DNA from: JAADEM01 sp965371855
Lineage (GTDB): Bacteria > Bacteroidota > Bacteroidia > Bacteroidales > Marinilabiliaceae
Direction: 5' to 3'
Length of the DNA stretch: 64,000 nt
Assembly (NCBI GenBank): GCA_965371855.1
Contig: CBDUZZ010000017.1
Location: 3,879-67,878, forward strand
Part shown: positions 1 to 9,000 of the stretch, one piece after another
How positions within the stretch are numbered: position 1 is the stretch's first letter
Layout: each line of letters starts with the position of its first letter
Made by a program: the position numbers and the translations under genes
The notes under the pieces: generated by a model
What the model was told of the DNA's origin: nothing
Databases searched by the model: none
What the model saw: the letters and a program-made list of their open reading frames with translations, nothing else

Positions 1-1344
1 CTCAAAATTGCCGGCAACAATGATATTGTCTTCCTCATGAGTTTGGATATATTTTTTTAGCTTTCTTGCAGCTTCACGAGTTGAGTGATAGTAATAATCC
101 ATTTCAAAATTGCCTCTGGCTCCTTTGATTCCGCCAATCAGCGGATTGAAATAGACAATCTCGTAAGGATGATTCCTTGCCATGAAGAGTGCCGGTTCAG
201 ATAAAAGTAACAAAGCGATTCCTGCAACCAGATATTTTGCAATGCGGTTTTTTAATTTATCAGACAGCCATTTGTAGCCTAAGGCCGAAACGATTACGAG
301 AGGAGGGTATATAAACAATACATGCCTCCATCCACCATAAACATTAGACGATTTAAGGAGTATGAAAATTAAAGGGAAGAGCATAAAAAAAAGTAGAATG
401 CTGAGATATAGAGATGTGGACTTTTTAAACAAGTTGGCTCTGAAATACATTATGCTAAGTGTAACTCCTGCAATAACGGCAACAGGAATAGTAATAGAGA
501 TGTATTTGATAAGGTAGTACCATGGCAGTTGGTCAGACCAATATAGCGTACCTTCAAACAATTGGCGAATAGTGATGTAGTAATCAGTCATTACAATGGT
601 AGACTGGATGGGGTGCCAGATTGGATTTTCAAGTGCATAAGGCCAGAACAGTAGACCTGCAAAGTAGCCTGTAACAGAGATAAAAAGAAGTGGCATTGCT
701 TCCTGCCATATCTCTTTAAGGTTGAGTTTCTGAAGCTGCAGCATGCGTATTCCTGCAAACACCCATAGATAAATAATTATCAGTAACCCTGCAGGTCTGA
801 TACTTATGGTAAAAGCAATAGTTGCCATAACTCCGACTTTAACATAATTGGGTGAGTCTTTCAGGTTTTTCAGGTATTTAAGTATGAAAAACAGCGATGC
901 AATGAAACCTAATGCAAAAGGAATATCTTTCAGGTTATTGAATGAGTGACCGATAAAGCGAGGGGAGAGGAGTAGCAAGATGACAGCAAAGACTGCAGTT
1001 TTTCTGTTGCTCAGTTCACGCGCTGTCAGATAGGTAAACAGAACGACCAACCATGCTGCAATAGCATTTAAAATATGTCGTAAGGTAAAAATATCATCTA
1101 TATTAAAAACCTTACTTATAAGAGTTGCTGCGTTATCGAATGACTGACCATAGTATTTCAGAAATGTTTTGGGAGTGTGCAGGGCAGACCTGTCATTGCC
1201 AAATGTTTTGTAATAATCGATAACATCATACGAATGTCTTAAGTGAAGATATTCATCACCAGAAATCCCTGCATCAAGGCTTAAACGAATGAAGACTCCA
1301 AGAAGAAGCAACCAGAAGAGATATGACAGGCCTTTTTGTCTCAT
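1..1344 (-). CDS. GT39-like membrane glycosyltransferase (C-terminus outside window)
   Basis: The minus-strand reading frame is open from an ATG at 1344 to the window edge, giving 448 residues without a stop. It begins MRQKGLSYLFWLLLLG, a membrane-anchoring segment, followed by an early acidic pair in SGDEYLH. This matches the first periplasmic loop of the GT39/ArnT/PMT glycosyltransferases, where acidic residues are catalytic. Many hydrophobic segments follow. Members of this family use polyprenyl-phosphate sugars to glycosylate lipids or proteins at the outer face of the inner membrane. The downstream neighbour on the other side is a GT2 enzyme of the type that makes polyprenyl-phosphate sugars, which fits a donor-acceptor pair. 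The donor and acceptor cannot be read from the sequence. The gene is incomplete only because the window ends. Confidence 0.8.
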   Translation of the reverse strand, partial: MRQKGLSYLFWLLLLGVFIRLSLDAGISGDEYLHLRHSYDVIDYYKTFGNDRSALHTPKTFLKYYGQSFDNAATLISKVFNIDDIFTLRHILNAIAAWLVVLFTYLTARELSNRKTAVFAVILLLLSPRFIGHSFNNLKDIPFALGFIASLFFILKYLKNLKDSPNYVKVGVMATIAFTISIRPAGLLIIIYLWVFAGIRMLQLQKLNLKEIWQEAMPLLFISVTGYFAGLLFWPYALENPIWHPIQSTIVMTDYYITIRQLFEGTLYWSDQLPWYYLIKYISITIPVAVIAGVTLSIMYFRANLFKKSTSLYLSILLFFMLFPLIFILLKSSNVYGGWRHVLFIYPPLVIVSALGYKWLSDKLKNRIAKYLVAGIALLLLSEPALFMARNHPYEIVYFNPLIGGIKGARGNFEMDYYYHSTREAARKLKKYIQTHEEDNIIVAGNFE

Positions 1345-1448
1345 ACGAATATTAATAAAATTGATAGATTTCTTACTAATAATTAATTGTCATATGTTGT
1401 TAAAAATGTTTGCAAATACAAATCTCAAATATTCAATCATCAATCAAT

Positions 1449-2366
1449 TCATTCAAAAATATCTTTTATAAAATACAATGGTCTGTTTTGTGATTCTTTA
1501 TAAATACGGAACAGATATTCGCCTAGTACTCCAAGAAACGTGAGTTGAATGGATCCCAGAAAATAGATACTTATCAAGGTTGATGACCACCCGATAGGTG
1601 CCCAGCCGGCAACTTTTGAAACAATGACATAAACACCAACCAGAAGGAATATTGCAACTCCCGATAGACCCAAGATAAGACAGAAGCGAACGGGTATTCG
1701 TGAAAAAGCAAACATGGCATCGGCAGCCAGACGAATAAGATGTTTGAGTTTCATCTTCGATTCTCCTGCTGAGCGTGCCTGTCTTGTATATTCAACTTTA
1801 ACCTGACGGAAACCGATAAAACTTCTCAATCCGGGAAGATACCTCGTCTTCTCATTCATCGACAGAAGTGCTTTAAGTGCTTTTCTGTTCATCATGGAGT
1901 AATGACCCGTATGCTCGATGTCATCAAGGTTGCTGATACGGCTGAAGATGTAGTGAAAGATTCTTGTCATCAGACGACGATTTTTATTTTCATCGTTACG
2001 CTCTTTTCTGTAGCCTATTGAAACATCATGTTTACCGGTGCTTAAATAATTGTACATTTCAGCCATCAGTTCGGGTGGATCTTGCAGGTCGCCGTCAAGA
2101 ATAGCGATATAATCACCGTGGGCATACTCCAGGCCGGCAGTCAAAGCTGCCTGATGACCAAAGTTTCTTGAAAGAGATATAATCTTAATATTGTTGTTTT
2201 TTTGTTTTTTCTCCAGCAGACTGTTTACTGACCCGTCATTGCTTCCGTCATCAACAAAGATTATTTCATACTCTTGGCCAATGCCAGCTAACGTATCGGT
2301 AACACGGCTGACCAACTCATCAATCACCTTCTCTTCGTTGTATATGGGAATTACTACTGATAACAT
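1449..2366 (-). CDS. GT2 family glycosyltransferase (DPM1/GtrB-like)
   Basis: This 305-residue protein starts MLSVVIPIYNEEKVI, the classic GT-A opening. It carries FVDDGSNDGS and the DGDLQDPPE metal/nucleotide-binding motif near residues 90-100. Two hydrophobic helices near residues 230-290 form the membrane anchor typical of GtrB/DPM1-type polyprenyl-phosphate glucosyl- or mannosyltransferases. Such enzymes load a sugar from a nucleotide donor onto undecaprenyl phosphate for use by GT-C enzymes on the other side of the membrane. The gene lies about 100 bases upstream, in transcription order, of the GT39-like gene, so the two probably act in sequence. The family call is secure. The sugar is unknown. 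Confidence 0.9.
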   Translation of the reverse strand: MLSVVIPIYNEEKVIDELVSRVTDTLAGIGQEYEIIFVDDGSNDGSVNSLLEKKQKNNNIKIISLSRNFGHQAALTAGLEYAHGDYIAILDGDLQDPPELMAEMYNYLSTGKHDVSIGYRKERNDENKNRRLMTRIFHYIFSRISNLDDIEHTGHYSMMNRKALKALLSMNEKTRYLPGLRSFIGFRQVKVEYTRQARSAGESKMKLKHLIRLAADAMFAFSRIPVRFCLILGLSGVAIFLLVGVYVIVSKVAGWAPIGWSSTLISIYFLGSIQLTFLGVLGEYLFRIYKESQNRPLYFIKDIFE

Positions 2367-2452
2367 CTTTGCTAATTATTAATTATTAATTGTTAATTAT
2401 CAATGATTAAATTATTTGTTTTCATTAACCACTAATAATTAACAATTAACCA

Positions 2453-3586
2453 TTATAAATTTGTCCAACTATTTCCGTTTTTATTCGATTTAACCACACC
2501 GGATACGAATTTCATACCCCTAACACCATCGTAAACAGTAGGGAACTCTCCATCGAAAGTGTTTTCACCTTTGATAGCTTTAGCTACTCCTTTATAGATA
2601 TTTCCCAAGGCTTCATAAATACCTTCGGGATGGCCTGATGGCATAACGTGGCTTGCCTCTGCAAAGTCGGAATTGTAAGTGTGTGCAGGTTTGTAAACTG
2701 TTGTCGGCTCTGTATCGCTTATCAGATATAGGTAGTTCGGATTTTCCTGCTCCCATTTCAGGGATGCTTTTGAACCATAAACAGCAATATTGAGGTTATT
2801 CTCTTCTCCGGATGCTACCTGAGTTGCACGGATAACACCTTTCAGGTTGTTTTCAAATCTGAGAAGAACTGTTCCGTCAAGATCCAATTCAACATCATCT
2901 TTTATCGAGTTAAGGTCTGAAAGAACTTTTTCGACCTTTAAACCCGTGGTGTATTCGATGAGGTTGAATGCATGAACGCCAATATCACCCATACAACTGC
3001 TCATACCTGCAAACTCAGGTTTAAGTCGCCAAACACCTGTGATGCGACTTTCATTACCATGAATCAGGCTGTTTATCCACCCCTGATAATATTGAGCGTC
3101 CACACGCTGAATATTACCGAGAATACCTGACTTGATAAGCTCTTTCATCTGACGTACCATCGGGTAACCTGTATAGGTGTGGGTGAGTGCAAAGACTATC
3201 TTTTTCTCTTCCACGAGGCGGGCAAGATCTTCAGCTTCATCAACGGTGAGAGTCATTGGTTTTTCACAAATGACATTAAACCCGTTTTCTATAAGTTTCT
3301 TCGCAAACCGATAGTGCAGGAAGTTTGGTGTTACTATCGATACAACTTCAATACGTTTATCTTTTGGCAGTGCTAACTCACCCGCAACAAACTTATCTAT
3401 ATCAGAATAGCACCTGTCGAGAGATATCTCTTCTTGTGTAGCAAACTCTTTGCTACGTTCGTAATCAACATCAAAAACGCCACCAAGAAGTGTAAATTCG
3501 TTACTTATTCTTGAAGCACGACGGTGAGCATCACCAATAAATGCTCCTATTCCGCCACCTATCATTCCTAATTTTAGTCTTTTCAT
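2453..3586 (-). CDS. Gfo/Idh/MocA family NAD(P)-dependent oxidoreductase
   Basis: This is a 377-residue protein with an N-terminal Rossmann fold (LGMIGGGIGAFIGDAH, residues about 6-21). It has the family EKP signature around residue 109 (VICEKPMTLTV). The substrate-side motif GDIGVHAFNL near residue 183 contains the catalytic Asp and His. These enzymes oxidise or reduce sugars, inositols or sugar acids. It is followed by an MFS transporter gene on the same strand 57 bases away, which suggests uptake and oxidation of one sugar or polyol. The sequence does not identify the substrate. Length and motifs are complete for the family. Confidence 0.9.
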   Translation of the reverse strand: MKRLKLGMIGGGIGAFIGDAHRRASRISNEFTLLGGVFDVDYERSKEFATQEEISLDRCYSDIDKFVAGELALPKDKRIEVVSIVTPNFLHYRFAKKLIENGFNVICEKPMTLTVDEAEDLARLVEEKKIVFALTHTYTGYPMVRQMKELIKSGILGNIQRVDAQYYQGWINSLIHGNESRITGVWRLKPEFAGMSSCMGDIGVHAFNLIEYTTGLKVEKVLSDLNSIKDDVELDLDGTVLLRFENNLKGVIRATQVASGEENNLNIAVYGSKASLKWEQENPNYLYLISDTEPTTVYKPAHTYNSDFAEASHVMPSGHPEGIYEALGNIYKGVAKAIKGENTFDGEFPTVYDGVRGMKFVSGVVKSNKNGNSWTNL

Positions 3587-3642
3587 TTTATTTACGCTTT
3601 TTCAATAGTTCTCAACCAAAATATTCAATAATCAATATTCAA

Positions 3643-4980
3643 TCAACCAAGGCTAACCGGTTTTTTGTTTTTGTAAATGGTATAGAGAACAGCAAACCCA
3701 ACGATTAAAACTATCGGCAGAGCCCCAACACTTTGCAGTGCCGCTTTCTCACCGTGTTCTTCCATTATTTTACCCATCACAGGCAGGAACATAGCTACAG
3801 ATACCATACCTGCTCCTCCAAGGAGTGACAGCCCCAAAGCCCCACTGTGTGGAATGTATTCGGCAACAAATCCGAGCATGGTAGGCCAGAAATAACAAAC
3901 ACCGATAGCAAACAGTACAGAGGCAAGAATTGTCATCGCTGAACCGGATACGAAACTTAACATGTAAATTCCAATTGCAGAAAATATTGCAGATAGCAGT
4001 AGAACACCAACAGAATTGAGGCGATGAACAAGGTTGCCAGCAAAAAACCTACCTACTGCCATAATGCCTGTTATAAGGGCAAGTATCAGCATCTGGCTAA
4101 CACCAACTTCTACTAACAGCGCATTAATCCATTGTGTTGTAACCAGCTCAGTGGATGCGGTTAGCAGCATGAATGTGAACATAAAGGGAAAGATGATACT
4201 TGCTTTTCGTATCAGCCGTGCCTCAACAATTGCTATTACAAGAAAAGCACCTATGAGAGTCAGATACATCCAACCTTCAGGCAATTTAAGAACTTCAATA
4301 GCCAGCAGAAGCATAACAGCCATGGAGGTAATTATGGTAATCGGTGCTCCAATGGCGTTAAGCATTCCTTTGTAAGATATACCACTGGCAACACGTTCTG
4401 TTTCCGGAATTTTTTGCCCCCAAAACAAAACTCCGTAAAGAGCAAGAGGGATAAACAGAACCCCGATATATATTTGCCAGTTAATTCCAATAGTATCCAT
4501 CATCAGCCAGGCCAGAAGGCTTCCTATTACAATACCACCGGGAAACCAAACATGGAAACGGTTAAGCATTTTTGTTTTATTGTCAGGATAGAGAGTTGCT
4601 ACCAAAGGATTAAAAGCTGCCTCAACAAAGCCATTGCCCAAACCAATAAATACATTGGCAATAAATAGTGAAATTTTGTCATCGGCCATAATGAAACTGA
4701 CAGCACCAATAAGGTGCAAAATGAAGGCAGCCCAAATAATGCTCTTGGTTTTTACGATATCAATAATGAAACCTCCTATTACCATTGCTATTGTGAAGCC
4801 CCAAAAGGCCGGTCCAAAAGCCCAGCCGATAGTCTCTTTTGATAATCCAAAAATACCGCCGGTTTCAACAGGACCAAAAATCTCTTCTATTTTAGCCCTC
4901 ATGGCAAAAGTTAGTGATGTAACCAGCAGTGCAAGACAGCTGGCAAGGAAAATACGTGATCTGTTAATAGTTACGTTCAT
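3643..4980 (-). CDS. MFS transporter
   Basis: This 445-residue protein is almost entirely hydrophobic, with about twelve predicted membrane helices in two halves and a basic cytoplasmic loop in the middle. Organisation and length are those of major facilitator superfamily permeases. The segment FIGLGNGFVEAAFNPLVATLYP resembles helix 4 of sugar/nucleoside-type MFS members, quoted here only in part as GLGNGFVEAAFNP. It is probably co-transcribed with the oxidoreductase gene at 2453-3586, making a sugar or polyol a reasonable but unproven cargo. The start ATG at 4980 fits, since the first helix begins at about residue 9. Confidence 0.85.
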   Translation of the reverse strand: MNVTINRSRIFLASCLALLVTSLTFAMRAKIEEIFGPVETGGIFGLSKETIGWAFGPAFWGFTIAMVIGGFIIDIVKTKSIIWAAFILHLIGAVSFIMADDKISLFIANVFIGLGNGFVEAAFNPLVATLYPDNKTKMLNRFHVWFPGGIVIGSLLAWLMMDTIGINWQIYIGVLFIPLALYGVLFWGQKIPETERVASGISYKGMLNAIGAPITIITSMAVMLLLAIEVLKLPEGWMYLTLIGAFLVIAIVEARLIRKASIIFPFMFTFMLLTASTELVTTQWINALLVEVGVSQMLILALITGIMAVGRFFAGNLVHRLNSVGVLLLSAIFSAIGIYMLSFVSGSAMTILASVLFAIGVCYFWPTMLGFVAEYIPHSGALGLSLLGGAGMVSVAMFLPVMGKIMEEHGEKAALQSVGALPIVLIVGFAVLYTIYKNKKPVSLG

Positions 4981-5096
4981 TAGTGATTAGTTTATTATGT
5001 TTATAAAGTTTGTCAAGTTTATCAAGACTAAAGTTTATAAAGTTTGTCGGGCAGGAATATACCAATTCCCCAATTGTTCAAATATATGTAAACCGC

Positions 5097-5543
5097 TTAC
5101 TTTGCTTTTAGCCCATGAAAATAATAAAATATTCCGGTAATTCCTGAAAAAACAATAGTATCTTCTCTTACATTTACTTTTATAATTAGTTCTGCTAACC
5201 CGTCCGAAGGTTGAATCTCGTGGTATTCGGCACTACTGGGTTATTTCGTACTTGGTTCATGGTATTGGTTTTCTGACCAAACAATTGTACAACGTTCATT
5301 GGCTTCGAAAACAGAATACGATGCTAAAATCGGCCCTAAGAGGATTGCTGTAAGAGTAATTAAAGGCCACCAATACGACCATACAATCAGGTTAGAGAGA
5401 TTTGTATTTCGTAGTATTTTGGCAAAATCAGGGTCGTTTGTGGTAATTCCGATTGCGCCATATATAAGTAAAACAAATACAGTTAAAGTTAAAAATTGAA
5501 TGCTCGTTAAAAAATATCTGTTTTTAAATAATTTGTTAATCAT
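5097..5543 (-). pseudogene. Remnant of a 4Fe-4S-type membrane protein gene
   Basis: An ATG at 5543 opens a 100-residue frame with two membrane helices (NRYFLTSIQFLTLTVFVL and VWSYWWPLITLTAILLG). From memory this resembles the N-terminus of Bacteroidota polyferredoxin-like membrane proteins, in which the sequence continues GRFWC with cysteines for iron-sulfur clusters. Here the frame shifts at about 5340. In the -1 frame the bases read GRF followed by a stop, and no cysteine motif remains. A second stretch on the same strand (5097-5198) reads as a plausible C-terminal tail, including REDTIVFSGITGIFYYFHG, before a stop. The simplest reading is an internally deleted, frameshifted gene. The family assignment is an inference. 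Confidence 0.5.
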
Positions 5544-5683
5544 TCTTTAACTGTATAAGGCTCACAATACAAGCCTGTTTTTGATTCTGATTAATATTAA
5601 TCTTCTACCAACTACCTCAGCAATTGTTAAGGTAATTATTATACTACACTGGTGAAAAAGATTTTAAATTATTATATATCAAA

Positions 5684-5711
5684 AAATCCCTCATTAATAA
5701 AATGAGGGATT
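5684..5711 (-). terminator. Rho-independent terminator after the outer-membrane protein gene
   Basis: AATCCCTCATT and AATGAGGGATT form a perfect 11-bp stem with a five-base loop. On the minus strand a run of six T residues follows. It lies 43 bases past the stop of the gene at 5754-6215. Confidence 0.8.
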
Positions 5712-5753
5712 CCTAATTATTTAACGAAGTTATCCGTTTTATACTATTGTTTA

Positions 5754-6215
5754 TTAAAATTTCATGGATACACCAATTGATGAACCGAATCCTGTTCCTC
5801 CTCCAAATTCAAGGTTAAGTGCCCATTTTTCACTCCAATACCATCTACCACCAAGATGTACATTAAGGTGAAAACCGCTTCCATTTTCATTGAAACCTAT
5901 ATCACCTCCAAGATTTAATCCTGTATAAAAATCCCAGTTGCTTGGAATTCCCATTAGTCTGTTCCAGTGATAATCTCCTCTGGCAGTTATAGTCATATAG
6001 TCGAAACCATCAAGATTAAAGGCTAAATTGCCACCAACGGTAACATCGTTGTGAACGGCAAAATCAATACCACCGTATACAGGAAATCCATTATTGGAAA
6101 GTCCCAAACCAAAATTCAACTGTTTTTCCCCTATGGAGAGAGGTGCTTTTCCTTCTTGAGCAAACATGAAACCCGTAAACATTAAAGCTGTTAATACAAT
6201 ACTAATTCGTTTCAT
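5754..6215 (-). CDS. Small outer-membrane beta-barrel protein, unknown role
   Basis: This 153-residue protein has a clear type I signal peptide (MKRISIVLTALMFTGFMFAQ, cleavage after about residue 19). The rest alternates polar and hydrophobic residues, with many Gly and aromatic residues, and ends in Phe (VSMKF), the usual C-terminal signature of outer-membrane barrels. Size and composition suggest an eight-stranded barrel like the OmpX/OmpW-type porin folds. No ligand-binding motif can be seen. It stands alone, with its own terminator at 5684-5711. Confidence 0.75.
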   Translation of the reverse strand: MKRISIVLTALMFTGFMFAQEGKAPLSIGEKQLNFGLGLSNNGFPVYGGIDFAVHNDVTVGGNLAFNLDGFDYMTITARGDYHWNRLMGIPSNWDFYTGLNLGGDIGFNENGSGFHLNVHLGGRWYWSEKWALNLEFGGGTGFGSSIGVSMKF

Positions 6216-6342
6216 AAAATTGAGTTTTTAATTACTAATTATTTGATTATTATAAAAATTTGCATTCAAGTTATTGAATTTATATTTGTAAACAAAATAT
6301 TTAATTGATTGTTCAGTTGAGATTAATAAATATTATTTTTTT

Positions 6343-7923
6343 TTAATCAAACTCTGAAGTAAAATGAAATTCAATACTTGAAAATTTTTCCTGTGCCATT
6401 TGTAGCATATATGATGAGTCAGCCAAAAAAACATCTCTACCATATTTGTCTTTTGCCATATATTGAGTTTTACGTTTCTTAAAATCAGCAAGCTGTTCCT
6501 TGTCGTTCGATTTCATCCAGCAGGCCTTATGGAGACGGATAGGTTCGTAACGACATTTGGCATTGTATTCATGCTCCAACCGGTACTGGATAACTTCAAA
6601 CTGTAGTGCTCCAACTGTTCCTATTATTTTTCTTCCGTTATACTGGCTGATGAAAAGCTGTGCAACTCCTTCATCCATTAACTGGTCAACACCTTTAGCC
6701 AGTTGCTTTGATTTCATCGGGTCGGCATTTTCAATATATTGAAACAGTTCAGGCGAAAAGCTGGGCAAGCCTTTAAAATTTAGTTTTTCACCTTGAGAAA
6801 GTGAATCGCCTATTTTGAAACTTCCTGAATCGGGAAGACCAATAATATCTCCGGGCCAGGCCTCATCAACAATAGATTTCTTCTGAGCCATAAAAGCTGT
6901 TGGACTTGAAAATTTTATGTTTTTACCCATTCCCACATGCAGATAGTTCGTGTTACGCTCAAATTTGCCTGAACAAATTCTTAAAAAAGCAATACGGTTT
7001 CTGTGGTTTGGATCCATGTTTGCGTGTATTTTAAACACGAAACCACTGAATTTTTCCTCATCAGGATTTACCATTCTGATATCTGATTTTGAGGGCAATG
7101 GGGAAGGCGCAATTTCAAGGAAACAGTGCAATAGTTCTCTAACACCAAAGTTATTCAAAGCACTTCCGAAAAATACGGGAGCTAGTGTGGCGTTTAGGTA
7201 GTCTTCTGAATTAAATTCGTCGTACACTCCTTCTACTATATCTATATCCTCATGAAGAGTTTTAGCTGCATCATTACCAATGTATTCTTTTATTTCATGA
7301 GCATTTACATTTGAGAAACTCAAACCGGATTCAAGGACTTGCTTACCTGGTGTAAACAGATAAAGATTTTGTTCATACAGATTATAAACTCCTCTGAATT
7401 CTGTTCCGTCACCGATAGGCCAGCTTAACGGACGAACTTTTATTTGCAACTGTTCTTCAATTTCGTCTAACAGGTCGAAATAATCTTTACTTGGGCGATC
7501 CATTTTATTGACGAAAACCATTACAGGAGTTTTTCGCATACGGCATACTTCCATAAGTTTTTTTGTTTGAGCCTCTACACCCTTTGCCGCATCAACAACA
7601 ATAATAACACTATCAACAGCAGTTAAGGTACGGAATGTATCTTCGGCAAAATCCTGGTGACCCGGAGTATCGAGGATATTTACTTTATACCCTTTATACT
7701 CAAAACCCATAACCGAAGTGGCCACCGATATACCTCTCTGCTTCTCTATTTCCATGAAATCGGAAGTGGCTGTTTTCTTTATCTTGTTCGATTTAACAGC
7801 TCCTGCCTCGTGGATAGCTCCTCCAAAGAGCAACAGCTTCTCGGTAAGAGTTGTTTTTCCTGCATCAGGGTGGCTGATAATTCCAAATGTACGTCTTCTT
7901 GCTATTTCTTCTTTTAATCCCAT
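6343..7923 (-). CDS. prfC: Peptide chain release factor 3
   Basis: This 526-residue translational GTPase has G1 [15 protein letters not shown] (residues about 16-30), G3 DTPGHQDF near residue 85 and G4 NKMD near residue 139. The G2 region contains [11 protein letters not shown]. Length and the insert [12 protein letters not shown] are specific to RF3 rather than EF-G. RF3 removes RF1/RF2 from the ribosome after peptide release. The start ATG at 7923 gives [20 protein letters not shown], matching the family N-terminus. The gene is monocistronic, with the divergent histidinol-phosphatase gene beyond it. Confidence 0.96.
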   Translation of the reverse strand: MGLKEEIARRRTFGIISHPDAGKTTLTEKLLLFGGAIHEAGAVKSNKIKKTATSDFMEIEKQRGISVATSVMGFEYKGYKVNILDTPGHQDFAEDTFRTLTAVDSVIIVVDAAKGVEAQTKKLMEVCRMRKTPVMVFVNKMDRPSKDYFDLLDEIEEQLQIKVRPLSWPIGDGTEFRGVYNLYEQNLYLFTPGKQVLESGLSFSNVNAHEIKEYIGNDAAKTLHEDIDIVEGVYDEFNSEDYLNATLAPVFFGSALNNFGVRELLHCFLEIAPSPLPSKSDIRMVNPDEEKFSGFVFKIHANMDPNHRNRIAFLRICSGKFERNTNYLHVGMGKNIKFSSPTAFMAQKKSIVDEAWPGDIIGLPDSGSFKIGDSLSQGEKLNFKGLPSFSPELFQYIENADPMKSKQLAKGVDQLMDEGVAQLFISQYNGRKIIGTVGALQFEVIQYRLEHEYNAKCRYEPIRLHKACWMKSNDKEQLADFKKRKTQYMAKDKYGRDVFLADSSYMLQMAQEKFSSIEFHFTSEFD

Positions 7924-8048
7924 GCTGATTTTTTAAGGCTGCAAAGATAGTTGTTAATGGTTAATTGTCAATGATAAAAATTTATAAAACTTGATGAACT
8001 ATATAAACTTTATAACTTTGCGAACTTTATTACTTTATAACTATTACC

Positions 8049-8900
8049 ATGCGTTGGAGAAATTATCACGGACATTGTAACTTTTGTGATGGCAGAGGAA
8101 CTATTGAAGAGTTTATATTAAAGGCTATTGAGCTTAATATGGCTGCAATAGGAATTTCGTCTCATGCACCGGTTCCCTTTAAAACAGCTTGGACTATGCC
8201 GGAGGATAAACTCGATGATTATATAAAAGAGGTAAAGTTTTTAAAAGAGAAGTACAAGGATGATATTGATGTGTTGTTATCGCTAGAGGTGGATTATATA
8301 CCAGGTGTTGCTGGTCCGGGTAGTAACTTGATAAAATCCTGCGGGTTAGATTATGTTATAGGTTCAATTCATTTTATGGGTATGTTGAACGATGGAGTGT
8401 ACTGGGCAATAGATGGTGCATATTCGGAATTGGAACGAGGGTTAAATGAAGTTTATGGAGGCGATTCAAAAAGGGTGGTTACAGAATATTACAGGTTGCA
8501 GCGTGAAATGATACAGAATTCAGCACCTGACATCATTGGGCATATGGATAAGATAAAGATGCATAATAAGACTAATCTGTTTTTTGATGAGTCTGCTAAC
8601 TGGTATCGTGATGAGCTGAGGCATACTTTTGAGGTGATAAAAGAACACGGAACAATTGTTGAGATAAATACAAAATCACTGTTCCGAAGCGATGCGCTTT
8701 TCCCCGGCAAAGAGTATTTTAAGTGGTTGAAAGAGATGGATATTCCTGTAACCATAAACAGTGATGCTCATCAACCCGACTTATTACTTGTAGGTTTTGA
8801 GGAAGTTTCAGCCATGCTTAAAGATGCAGGAATAAAATATCTGCATGAGTTTATTGGCGGGAAGTGGAAACCGATGCAAATTACGAATTACGAATTATGA
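8049..8900 (+). CDS. hisK: PHP-family histidinol-phosphatase
   Basis: This 283-residue PHP-domain protein has metal-binding motifs HGHCNFCDGRG near the N-terminus, SSHAP near residue 38, GSIHF near residue 109, GHMDKIK near residue 161 and NSDAHQPD near residue 238. Together they define the trinuclear-metal phosphoesterase site of HisK/HisJ-type histidinol-phosphatases. These enzymes convert histidinol phosphate to histidinol in histidine synthesis. No other his genes are nearby, so the assignment rests on the family. The stop falls in a short direct repeat (ACGAATTATGAATT). Confidence 0.85.
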   Translation: MRWRNYHGHCNFCDGRGTIEEFILKAIELNMAAIGISSHAPVPFKTAWTMPEDKLDDYIKEVKFLKEKYKDDIDVLLSLEVDYIPGVAGPGSNLIKSCGLDYVIGSIHFMGMLNDGVYWAIDGAYSELERGLNEVYGGDSKRVVTEYYRLQREMIQNSAPDIIGHMDKIKMHNKTNLFFDESANWYRDELRHTFEVIKEHGTIVEINTKSLFRSDALFPGKEYFKWLKEMDIPVTINSDAHQPDLLLVGFEEVSAMLKDAGIKYLHEFIGGKWKPMQITNYEL

Positions 8901-8935
8901 ATTATGAATTGTGATTGTCTTTATATTCAAGATCC

Positions 8936-8967
8936 TTTGTAATAAGACATATTTTGTGTTATATTTG
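8936..8967 (+). promoter_or_regulatory. Bacteroidota-type promoter of the RloA-RloB cassette
   Basis: TTTG at 8936-8939 and TATATTTG at 8960-8967 match the Bacteroidota -33 (TTTG) and -7 (TAnnTTTG) boxes, with a 20-base spacer. Transcription would begin near 8974. This is after the upstream ATG at 8971 and before the ATG at 9001, so it favours 9001 as the real start of the first cassette gene. Confidence 0.65.
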
Positions 8968-9000
8968 TAAGTGAATTACAAATTCAAACATAAAATACAG

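Noticed and set aside
1289..1471. 60-residue plus-strand frame
   Set aside because: It overlaps the starts of the GT39-like gene on the other strand and has no conserved feature.
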